Shown in pieces: positions 5,851 through 12,019 of a stretch of 40,487 bases of DNA; positions within the stretch are counted from its first letter, which is position 1; every line of letters begins with the position of its first letter. The stretch is from the NCBI GenBank assembly GCA_934277845.1, contig CAKQVV010000008.1:1-40487 (forward strand), written 5' to 3'. The position numbers and the translations under genes were made by a program. The notes beneath the pieces are model-generated. The model ran no database searches. It was given only the letters and a program-made list of their open reading frames with translations, and was not told where the DNA came from. Source of the stretch: an uncultured Clostridia bacterium (GTDB lineage Bacteria; Bacillota; Clostridia; Christensenellales; Pumilibacteraceae).

Positions 5851-8205
5851 TTAATGTTTGCTGTATTTGTTTTTGAGGGCGGCAAGCATATCGTCGAGCG
5901 ATTTCTCCTCGCGTTTCGGACGGTTGTCGCGATTAAAGTTTCTGTTGTCGCGGTTGCGGTTATTGCCGTTTTTGTTATCGCGATTATAGTTGCGGTTGTC
6001 GGCTTTTTCTCTCGACGCGCCGCCGGCCGGCTTTTGCGACACAAAACCGCTTGCCTGCTTGATGGACAGGTTAATGCGCTGCTTGACGGGGTCGACGCCT
6101 ATGACCTTGACTTTCACGACCTGACCGACGGAAAGCGCTTCGCTGGGGTGCTTGATGAAACGGTCGGAAATCTCGGAAACGTGGACGAGTCCGTCGTGAT
6201 GCACGCCGATGTCGACGAACGCGCCGAAGTCGATTACGTTTCTCACGGTGCCGGTGAGTTCCATTCCCTCTTTGAGATCTTTCATATCCATAAGGTCGGC
6301 GCGAAGCACGGGCGCGGGAAGATCCGAACGGATATCTCTGCCCGGCTTTAAGATTTCTTCCACGATGTCGCGGAGGGTGAGCGCGCCCACGCCGATTTCT
6401 TCGGCTACTTTTTCTTCGCCGTCGGCGGCAACTTTCGCTTTGAGATCGCCGAGGTTACCGTTTTTCACGTCCTCGTCGGTATAGCCGTATTTTTTGAGAA
6501 GTTTCTCGGCGGCTTCGTAACTTTCGGGGTGAACGCCGGTATTGTCGAGTACGCTGTCGCCGCCCTGAATACGAAGGAAGCCCGCGCATTGCTCGAACGC
6601 TTTGGGTCCGAGTTTGTTGACGTCGAGAAGTTGGCGACGCGTCCTGAACGGAGTCTTTGCGCGATAGTCGACGATGTTTTTCGCAATCGAAGTATTAAGC
6701 CCCGCAACGTAAGCGAGCAGGCTGTAAGACGCGGTATTCAGATCCACGCCCACGCTGTTTACACAGTCCTCGACTACGCCTTCAAGTACTTCCGTAAGGC
6801 GTTTTTGCGGCATATCGTGCTGGTACTGCCCTACTCCTATGGACTTGACGTCGATCTTGATGAGTTCGGCAAGCGGATCCATAAGACGGCGCGCGATGGA
6901 CACCGCGCTGCGGACGGTAACGTCCTCGTTCGGAAATTCTTCGGTGCCGAGTTTGCTCGCCGAATAAACCGATGCGCCCGCCTCGTTCACGACCATATAC
7001 TGCACTTTTCTCGGGCAGTCTTTGATAAGGTCGGCGACGAAGATTTCGGATTCTTTGGAAGCCGTGCCGTTGCCGATGGAAATAACGTCGGCGTTGTATT
7101 TTTTAATAAGTCCCAGCATCACGCGCTTTGCGTCCTCGGTCTTGTTCTGCGGCGGCGTGGGGAAAATGACGGTGTGGTCGAGCATGTTGCCGTTCTGATC
7201 TATGACGGCGATCTTGCAGCCCGTGCGGTACGCGGGATCCAGACCGATGATGACCTTGCCTTTGAGCGGCGGCTGCATGAGAAGCGGCTTAAGATTGACC
7301 TCGAACATTTTGATAGCCTGTTCGTTGGCTTTGTCGGTGAGTTCGTTTCTCACTTCGCGCTCGATCGACGGGAAAATAAGGCGGACGTAACTGTCCTCGA
7401 TCGCCTCGCACATTTCCTTGTCGAACGCGCTCGGTTTCATGAACTTGGCCTTGATCTTACCGACCGCCTTTTCGTTGTCGCAGGAAACGACTACTTTCAG
7501 ACACTCGTCGTTCTCGCCGCGGTTAAGCGCGAGTATGCGGTGCGACGGAAGCGTCTTGATCTTCTCGGAAAATTCCTTGTACATTTCGTACACGCCGAGT
7601 TTTTCCTTGTCCTCCTGCTTGTCGTTGAAAGTCGAGGAAACAGTCCCCTCTTCCATCACGAACTCGCGGAGAACTTTTCTCGTTTCGGCGTCGTCGGAAA
7701 CGCGCTCGGCGATAATGTCTTTCGCGCCCGCGATCGCCTCTTCGGCTGTCGCTACGCCCTTTCCTTCGTTGATATATCCGGCAGCCAGCGCGAGAATATC
7801 GCACTCTTTCATTTCCTGCGCGAAAATAACGTCGGCGAGCGGTTCGAGTCCGCGCTCGATCGCGACCGACGCGCGAGTCTTTTTCTTTTGTTTATACGGG
7901 CGGTAAATATCCTCGACTTCGGTGAGCGTCACCGCTTTGTCGAGGGCGGCGGCGAGTTCGTCCGTCCACTTGCCCTGACCTTCGACAGACGCGCGCACTT
8001 CTTCCTTGCGCTTGTCGAGGTTTTTAAGATAAGTCAGCCTGTCGGAAAAGTCGCGGAGAAGTTCGTCGCTCTGACCGCCGTGCATTTCCTTGCGGTAACG
8101 CGCGATAAACGGTATCGTGTTGCCCTCTTCGATGAGGTCGACAATGTTCGCCGCATACGCGGGTTTGAGGTTAAATTCTTCGCTGAGTTTTACTTTGATG
8201 TCCAT
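5851..8205 (-). CDS. tex: Tex-family RNA-binding transcription accessory protein
   Basis: 784-residue Tex homologue, the usual family length. Domain order follows Tex: N-terminal HTH region (MDIKVKLSEEFNLKPAYAAN, with IPFIARYRKEMHGG), YqgF-like domain (about 320-450, GLDPAYRTGCKIAVID and SIGNGTASKESE), helix-hairpin-helix pair (about 490-560, VDLNTASYSLLAYVAGL and RTRRQLLDVNKLGPKAFEQ) and an S1 domain (about 640-715, VRNVIDFGAFVDIGVHHDGL). Odd feature: after the S1 domain there is a disordered Asn/Arg/Asp-rich tail of about 50 residues with repeated NRDNR units, which may add RNA contacts. ATG 8203-8205 is preceded by AAAGGAA. It has its own promoter at 8265 and terminator at 5795, so it is monocistronic and divergent from yabP-yabQ. 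Confidence 0.95.
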   Translation of the reverse strand: MDIKVKLSEEFNLKPAYAANIVDLIEEGNTIPFIARYRKEMHGGQSDELLRDFSDRLTYLKNLDKRKEEVRASVEGQGKWTDELAAALDKAVTLTEVEDIYRPYKQKKKTRASVAIERGLEPLADVIFAQEMKECDILALAAGYINEGKGVATAEEAIAGAKDIIAERVSDDAETRKVLREFVMEEGTVSSTFNDKQEDKEKLGVYEMYKEFSEKIKTLPSHRILALNRGENDECLKVVVSCDNEKAVGKIKAKFMKPSAFDKEMCEAIEDSYVRLIFPSIEREVRNELTDKANEQAIKMFEVNLKPLLMQPPLKGKVIIGLDPAYRTGCKIAVIDQNGNMLDHTVIFPTPPQNKTEDAKRVMLGLIKKYNADVISIGNGTASKESEIFVADLIKDCPRKVQYMVVNEAGASVYSASKLGTEEFPNEDVTVRSAVSIARRLMDPLAELIKIDVKSIGVGQYQHDMPQKRLTEVLEGVVEDCVNSVGVDLNTASYSLLAYVAGLNTSIAKNIVDYRAKTPFRTRRQLLDVNKLGPKAFEQCAGFLRIQGGDSVLDNTGVHPESYEAAEKLLKKYGYTDEDVKNGNLGDLKAKVAADGEEKVAEEIGVGALTLRDIVEEILKPGRDIRSDLPAPVLRADLMDMKDLKEGMELTGTVRNVIDFGAFVDIGVHHDGLVHVSEISDRFIKHPSEALSVGQVVKVKVIGVDPVKQRINLSIKQASGFVSQKPAGGASREKADNRNYNRDNKNGNNRNRDNRNFNRDNRPKREEKSLDDMLAALKNKYSKH

Positions 8206-8264
8206 TTAAGTGTTCCTTTCGGGTTATTGCCGCGGCGTGAGTTTTTTTAGCCTGCGACCGTTCT

Positions 8265-8293
8265 ATTGTACCTTATTTCAAAAAGAAATGCAA
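8265..8293 (-). promoter_or_regulatory. Sigma-A promoter of tex
   Basis: Minus-strand TTGCAT (8288-8293), 17-base spacer, TACAAT (8265-8270). Start would be near 8258, about 55 bases before the tex ATG. Confidence 0.8.
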
Positions 8294-8360
8294 ACGTTTT
8301 TTCGCGTCTTAGACATAATCGCGCCGACGGAATAATAGATTGTTATAAGGAGGTACGTTT

Positions 8361-8627
8361 ATGGAAATCGCAACGCCCGGAATCAACCATTCTCTTACGC
8401 TCGAAAACCGCCTGAAATGCGCGATGACCGGAATAAAAGAAGTCCTGTCCTACTCGCCCGGCGAGATCGCGTTGTCATCGGACGGCGGCAGGCTGACCGT
8501 AACGGGCGAAAACCTGAAAATCACCAAATACAACGAGCGTGACGGCTCGCTGGCGTTTACCGGCAAAGTGGGCGCGATACGCTACGACGCGAAAAAAGTC
8601 CCTGTACTGAAACGGATTTTCAAATGA
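8361..8627 (+). CDS. yabP: Sporulation protein YabP
   Basis: 88-residue member of the YabP/YqfC family, which in Bacillus is made in the mother cell under sigma-E. The body SLTLENRLKCAMTGIKEVLS, then LTVTGENLKITKYNERDGSLAFTGKVGAIRY, matches the family's beta-rich pattern with the conserved G-x-x-L-x-I-x-x-x-x-x-x-G-x-L-x-x-x-G-x-I. A very strong ribosome site (TAAGGAGGT) precedes the ATG. It overlaps yabQ by four bases. I could not identify a convincing sigma-E promoter in the 155 bases to tex. This gene and yabQ are the main evidence for an endospore-forming lineage. Confidence 0.85.
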   Translation: MEIATPGINHSLTLENRLKCAMTGIKEVLSYSPGEIALSSDGGRLTVTGENLKITKYNERDGSLAFTGKVGAIRYDAKKVPVLKRIFK

Positions 8628-8944
8628 GCGAACCGTGGATCTTTTGCCTGTGCGCGGCGGCGGGACTTACGGCGCGGCTCTGCTTTTTGCCCGCCCGGGC
8701 AGTGGCGAAACGCGGCGGAAAACTTGCGGTTTTTCTCACGGACTTTGCGTGCGCGTTCCTCGGCGGCGTGCCGTTTACGCTTGTTCTCGGTCGCTTTAAC
8801 TACGGTATCGCCGCAGCGTACACGATACTCGGATTCGATATCGGGCTTCTTCTTCCGTCTCTTTTCGGGCTTATAAACGCGTCGCGCCGAAAACCGGAAA
8901 ACAAAATTAAAAAATCGGAAGAAACTGCGGAAAAACGTTTGTAA
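8624..8944 (+). CDS. yabQ: Spore cortex biosynthesis protein YabQ
   Basis: 106-residue membrane protein with three or four hydrophobic segments (about residues 4-22, 34-52, 62-84) and a basic hydrophilic tail (SRRKPENKIKKSEETAEKRL). Family assignment rests on this topology and on position directly after yabP with an ATGA overlap, as in the yabP-yabQ-divIC cluster of Bacillus. YabQ is needed for cortex formation there. The next gene downstream is not divIC but a sugar isomerase-like gene with its own promoter. Primary-sequence recognition is weaker than for YabP because the family diverges quickly. Confidence 0.75.
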   Translation: MSEPWIFCLCAAAGLTARLCFLPARAVAKRGGKLAVFLTDFACAFLGGVPFTLVLGRFNYGIAAAYTILGFDIGLLLPSLFGLINASRRKPENKIKKSEETAEKRL

Positions 8945-8968
8945 TTTCCGCAGATTTTAACGTATAAT
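8939..8968 (+). promoter_or_regulatory. Candidate promoter of the sugar isomerase-like gene
   Basis: TTGTAA (8939-8944, overlapping the yabQ stop), 18-base spacer, TATAAT (8963-8968); about 54 bases before the ATG at 9022. Confidence 0.6.
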
Positions 8969-9021
8969 ACTACCTGAAAAAGCATACGGGCGCAAAAGCC
9001 GTCCGCAACAAGGAGTACGAC

Positions 9022-9936
9022 ATGAAAACTGGAGTAATTTCGGAAGATTTTCAACACGCGTTCGGTACGGACGGACGATTCGGTAACGCCGAGGTTTTCG
9101 ACGGTATAAAGTCGATCGGTTACGACGGCGTGGACTACACGATAGGTTATGCCTATCATCAGGCCGATCCGATTTTTTCGGAGCCGCGCGAAACGTGGCT
9201 GAAAAGATTCGGCGAAGTCGCGTCGGCAATGAAAGCAAGCGGGCTGGAAGTATTTCAGACGCACGCAACCTTCCCCACCGACAGATTCGCGCCGGGCGAG
9301 TTCGACGAAAAATGCCTCGACATATACAAAAAAGAAATCGAGGTCACGGCTATGCTGGGCGCGCCGTACATCGTCATTCATCCACTGGCGATCGCCGTAA
9401 ACCACGCGCGCAAGGATGAGGACTACGCCGCGAACATGCGTGCGTTTGAAATGCTCGATCCCGTTCTGTCGGAATTCGGCGTGAAACTGGGCGTGGAAAA
9501 CATGTTCGTTTGGGACGGACTGCGCCATCGTCACTGCGCGACCGGCTGCTCGACTCCCGAGGACATGATAGCGTATATAGACGGAACGCGCTCGAAAAAT
9601 TTCGTGGGCTGTCTTGACACCGGACACATGTTCATAAACTCGATCGAACCCGCCGAAGCCGTGAGAAAACTGGGGAACCGGCTGAAACTTCTTCACGTTC
9701 ACGACAACGAGGGCGGTCACGACCTGCACACCGCGCCCGGCACGTGCAGAATCGACTGGACGGACTTTGCGCGGGCTCTCGGTGAAGTCGGTTACGACGG
9801 CGCAATGTGTCTCGAAACCTCATTTGCGTCCGTGGGCAGAATCGCGCCCGAACTTATGTGGGATTACGCCCGCTACGCTTATGCCGTCGCCCGCCGCCTC
9901 GCCGACATAGCCGAATCCACGCCGAAAAAAGCCTGA
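9022..9936 (+). CDS. Sugar phosphate isomerase/epimerase family TIM-barrel protein
   Basis: 304-residue AP-endonuclease-2/xylose-isomerase-like TIM barrel. Seen: VFQTHATF and YIVIHPL (metal-ligand histidines at barrel strand ends), KLGVENMFVW (Glu ligand region), FVGCLDTGHMFIN (Asp and His), LLHVHDNEGGHDLHTAPGTCRIDW (His and Asp ligands) and a C-terminal AMCLETSF with the last Glu. These are the usual divalent-metal positions of sugar epimerases such as L-ribulose-5-phosphate 3-epimerase-like and myo-inositol catabolic proteins. The exact substrate is not inferable. The ribosome site AAGGAG lies 8 bases upstream of ATG. No signal peptide, so cytoplasmic. It is transcribed alone, with a promoter at 8939 and a strong hairpin at 9976. 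Confidence 0.85.
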   Translation: MKTGVISEDFQHAFGTDGRFGNAEVFDGIKSIGYDGVDYTIGYAYHQADPIFSEPRETWLKRFGEVASAMKASGLEVFQTHATFPTDRFAPGEFDEKCLDIYKKEIEVTAMLGAPYIVIHPLAIAVNHARKDEDYAANMRAFEMLDPVLSEFGVKLGVENMFVWDGLRHRHCATGCSTPEDMIAYIDGTRSKNFVGCLDTGHMFINSIEPAEAVRKLGNRLKLLHVHDNEGGHDLHTAPGTCRIDWTDFARALGEVGYDGAMCLETSFASVGRIAPELMWDYARYAYAVARRLADIAESTPKKA

Positions 9937-9975
9937 CGCTTTCTTAACCGTCATAATAACTTCGACTGTAAACAT

Positions 9976-10014
9976 GCCGACGGGCGCTCCCGATGTAAGG
10001 GAACGCCCGTCGGC
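9976..10014. terminator. Strong hairpin terminator between convergent genes
   Basis: GCCGACGGGCG (9976-9986) pairs perfectly with CGCCCGTCGGC (10004-10014), with an inner TCCC/GGGA. The downstream T run is modest (TGTTTAAAT). It separates the isomerase-like gene from the convergent peroxide-defence operon. Confidence 0.7.
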
Positions 10015-10071
10015 TGTTTAAATATGACTCTCTATCTTTCTTGCAGTTTTTCGGACTTTAACGCCGAAGAT

Positions 10072-10224
10072 TTACTCTTGCTCGAAAAAGTCCTTCCCGA
10101 GCCCGCATACCGGGCATGAGAAATCGTCGGGAACATCTTCCCATTTCGTGCCGGGCGCAATACCGTTATCGGGATCGCCGAGCGCTTCGTCGTAAACATA
10201 TCCGCAAGGGCATACGTATTTCAT
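10072..10224 (-). CDS. Rubredoxin with shortened first Cys pair (C-x-C)
   Basis: 50-residue rubredoxin, an electron carrier with one iron bound by four cysteines, here probably feeding the rubrerythrin-type peroxidase encoded upstream. The core is unmistakable: GYVYDEALGDPDNGIAPGT, KWEDVPDDFSCPVCGLGKD. The second pair is the normal C-P-V-C. The first reads M-K-Y-V-C-P-C-G-Y, that is Cys5-Pro-Cys7 with one residue between the cysteines, where the family normally has C-x-x-C-G. I rechecked the codons (TGC CCT TGC GGA at 10201-10212, minus). ATG 10222-10224 is preceded by AAGGAG. It is last in the operon, 13 bases after the BFD-like gene. Confidence 0.9.
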   Translation of the reverse strand: MKYVCPCGYVYDEALGDPDNGIAPGTKWEDVPDDFSCPVCGLGKDFFEQE

Positions 10225-10237
10225 AATTGTTTTCTCC

Positions 10238-10435
10238 TTATTTGTTCATCATTATTTGAGAAATCGCGTCGATTATTTTGTCGTGACAGCCGCCGCATCC
10301 GGTCGTGCAATGCGTGATTTTTTGTACGTCCTCAAACGCTTTCTCCACGTCGTCGAACGTTTTCTTGCCGTAAAGCGCGCTCTCTACGTCGGCATAGGTC
10401 ACTTGTTTGCAATTACAGATAACATAGTTTTCCAT
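10238..10435 (-). CDS. BFD-like [2Fe-2S]-binding protein
   Basis: 65-residue protein of the bacterioferritin-associated-ferredoxin/NifU-middle type. Cys7-x-Cys9 near the N-terminus (YVICNCKQVT) and Cys47-x-x-Cys50 (TTGCGGCHDKI) match the family's C-x-C and C-x2-C ligands; an additional Cys43 is present. Helical segments between them fit the BFD fold. Such proteins pass electrons to, or release iron from, ferritin-like partners. Here it sits 5 bases after the rubrerythrin-type gene and 13 bases before rubredoxin, which suggests a single redox relay. The exact partner is inferred. Confidence 0.8.
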   Translation of the reverse strand: MENYVICNCKQVTYADVESALYGKKTFDDVEKAFEDVQKITHCTTGCGGCHDKIIDAISQIMMNK

Positions 10436-10440
10436 AATCG

Positions 10441-10968
10441 TTACTTGAAATATCTGTCGAGAAGTCCCTTGAATCCCGCTCCGTGACGCGCTTCGTCTTT
10501 CGCCATCTCGTGAACGGTGTCGTGGATAGCGTCGTAACCGAGTTGTTTAGCGCGGACCGCGAGGTCGAGTTTGCCTTTGCACGCGCCGCCTTCCGCCATG
10601 TAGCGGAGTTCGAGATTCTTTTTCGTGGAATCGGTGACGACTTCGCCGAGAAGTTCGGCAAACTTGGACGCATGCTCCGCTTCCTCGAACGCATAACGCT
10701 TGTAAGCCTCGGCGATCTCGGGATAACCTTCGCGCTCGGCAACTCTCGCCATCGCAAGATACATGCCTACTTCGGTGCACTCGCCGGTGAAGTTCTCTCT
10801 GAGTCCCTGCATGACTTCCGCGTCCTCGACTTTGCCGTCGCCGACGTGGTGTTCGCATGCCCAACTCGTCTTGTTCTCGTCGATCGCCTCGAACTTAGTC
10901 GCGCCGCACTGCGGGCAACGAACGACGTCGTCCTCTACTACGCAACCGCAAACCAAACATCTTTTCAT
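10441..10968 (-). CDS. Rubrerythrin-family peroxidase with N-terminal rubredoxin-like domain (reverse rubrerythrin / NADH peroxidase type)
   Basis: 175 residues. An N-terminal rubredoxin-like knuckle (Cys4-x-x-Cys7 ... Cys18-x-x-Cys21) precedes a ferritin-like diiron domain (about 45-175). Candidate diiron ligands are in GECTEVGMYLAM, YAFEEAEHASKFAELL, and HEMAKDEARHGAGFKGLL. The order, with the rubredoxin part first, is that of the clostridial reverse rubrerythrins often annotated NADH peroxidase, which reduce H2O2 in anaerobes. GGAGG lies 10 bases upstream of the ATG. It is encoded 69 bases after perR and followed closely by BFD and rubredoxin genes that plausibly supply electrons. Peroxide induction through PerR is inferred from context. 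Confidence 0.88.
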   Translation of the reverse strand: MKRCLVCGCVVEDDVVRCPQCGATKFEAIDENKTSWACEHHVGDGKVEDAEVMQGLRENFTGECTEVGMYLAMARVAEREGYPEIAEAYKRYAFEEAEHASKFAELLGEVVTDSTKKNLELRYMAEGGACKGKLDLAVRAKQLGYDAIHDTVHEMAKDEARHGAGFKGLLDRYFK

Positions 10969-11037
10969 ACCTTAAATCCTCCGTGATTTATATTTATTTT
11001 ACGAAACGCCCTTTCCTTGCGGCGTAATTCGTCGGCT

Positions 11038-11442
11038 TCAACGCGCCGCTTTGGCGCAGTCCGGGCAAAGTCCGTAGAGAATCGATTTTTCCTGCTCGAC
11101 TTTGTACCCGAAAGTTTTAACCTTCTCCGTCAGCGGCGAACCGATAAACAGGTCGCTGATCCGTCCGCAATCGCGGCACACAAAGTGTGCGTGATCGGAT
11201 ACATCCGCGTCGTAATGAATACTGCCCAACGAGGTTTCCAGCGTGACTACTCTGCCTTCTCCGACAAGCGCGCGCAGGTTTCTGTAAACCGTTGCCACAC
11301 CTATCCCGGGCAGTTTGTCCTTTACCATCGCAAGTATGGTTTCCACGTCCGGATGAGCGGTGGTGCCTTTCAGCGTTTCATAGATCAATTCGCGCTGAAC
11401 CGAGCCGTGCCGCTTATTCGATTGTTCGTTTGCAATAATCAT
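11038..11442 (-). CDS. perR: PerR-type Fur-family peroxide/metal-responsive repressor
   Basis: 134-residue Fur-family repressor. It has a winged-helix N-terminal half (GIGVATVYRNLRALVGEGRV, about 46-65) and a C-terminal dimer and metal domain with two zinc pairs (Cys89-x-x-Cys92 and Cys126-x-x-Cys129). By alignment to B. subtilis PerR (H37, D85, H91, H93, D104), this protein has His30, Asp78, His84, His86 and Asp97. The last Asp, in RISD, is the residue that separates PerR from Fur, which has Glu. It is the first gene of a unit with the rubrerythrin-type, BFD and rubredoxin genes. A strong promoter with an operator over the start site (11475-11501) indicates autoregulation. Assignment to PerR rather than Fur rests on those residues and on the neighbours. 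Confidence 0.85.
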   Translation of the reverse strand: MIIANEQSNKRHGSVQRELIYETLKGTTAHPDVETILAMVKDKLPGIGVATVYRNLRALVGEGRVVTLETSLGSIHYDADVSDHAHFVCRDCGRISDLFIGSPLTEKVKTFGYKVEQEKSILYGLCPDCAKAAR

Positions 11443-11474
11443 TTTTTCAGTTCGCTACCGTCGTTTTGTTTAAT

Positions 11475-11501
11475 AAGTGATAACGATTATCATTATCACT
11501 T
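11475..11501. promoter_or_regulatory. Fur/PerR-type operator
   Basis: Perfect 9-bp arms AAGTGATAA (11475-11483) and TTATCACTT (11493-11501) flank CGATTATCA. The inner 19 bases GATAACGATTATCATTATC match the classical 19-bp Fur box at 17 positions. Two 7-1-7 boxes overlap with a 6-base offset. It lies directly downstream of the perR -10 box. Confidence 0.85.
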
Positions 11502-11503
11502 AT

Positions 11504-11532
11504 ATAATAACATTGTTTTTTCGGTTTGTCAA
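11504..11532 (-). promoter_or_regulatory. Sigma-A promoter of the perR operon
   Basis: Minus-strand TTGACA (11527-11532), 17-base spacer, TATTAT (11504-11509). Confidence 0.85.
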
Positions 11533-11702
11533 GAGTTTTCAAGAAAATTTTTGAAAAAGTTTTTACGTTTCAAACGCGGGATATACAAGAAAAAGGCAGG
11601 CGCAAAGAATTATGATTATGCGGTGTTTCCGGATCTTCGGGACTTCGCCGTCGCTCGGGTTTTATACGGGGGGGTTTATCGGGATAATTATCCGTTCCAT
11701 GT

Positions 11703-11746
11703 GGGGGATTCCACGAAAATGCTTGCGCATTTTCTCTGAATGACGG
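11703..11746 (+). repeat. Dispersed hairpin repeat, copy 3 (plus orientation)
   Basis: Same flanks as the two copies near 2.9 kb: GGGGGATTCCACG (11703-11715) and TCTGAATGACGG (11735-11746). The stem differs: GAAAATGC (11715-11722) pairs with GCATTTTC (11727-11734). Confidence 0.8.
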
Positions 11747-11860
11747 GGAACACGGAAACTGCGCGTTTGAATTTTTTTCTATGACGGGGTAATACGGAAA
11801 GTGCGCATTATTATTTTTAATTAAGACTATAATGACAGGTAAAAACCGGAAAGGGAACGT
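11737..11860 (+). repeat. Degenerate tandem repeat following hairpin copy 3
   Basis: Three decaying units of the form (A)TGACGGGG, A-rich spacer, ACGGAAAcTGCGCgTT, T-rich tract. The core appears at 11752-11767 (ACGGAAACTGCGCGTT, identical to 2942-2957 after copy 1), at 11794-11809 (ACGGAAAGTGCGCATT), and more weakly near 11841-11860. The 577-base gap 11443-12019 otherwise holds only the perR promoter and a terminator; I see no gene. Confidence 0.6.
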
Positions 11861-11945
11861 TATGATTGAATCAGCCCTTTTATAATGACGAGATATCGGT
11901 TGAACTTTATCTTCGTTTTAAGATATTTTACACTTGTTATGTATA

Positions 11946-11987
11946 GCGTAAAGCCCGCAATCCGATGCAGGCTTGCGGGCTTTACGC
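11946..11987 (-). terminator. Hairpin terminator after the LRR lipoprotein gene
   Basis: A 15-bp perfect stem, GCGTAAAGCCCGCAA (11946-11960) with TTGCGGGCTTTACGC (11973-11987), lies 33 bases beyond the minus-strand stop. T tracts are weak on both sides, so termination efficiency is uncertain. Confidence 0.65.
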
Positions 11988-12019
11988 GCGGTTTTATCTT
12001 AAACGACAACGGTATTTTA

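Noticed and set aside
7841..7851. GGTTCGAGTCC, resembling a tRNA T-arm
   Set aside because: It lies inside the tex coding sequence and no acceptor or anticodon stem can be formed around it.
6529..8250. 573-aa plus-strand frame opposite tex
   Set aside because: Tex is full length and canonical on the minus strand.
8293..8360. Sigma-E promoter upstream of yabP
   Set aside because: I found ATA and CATAAT-like stretches but no pair with correct spacing, so none is claimed.
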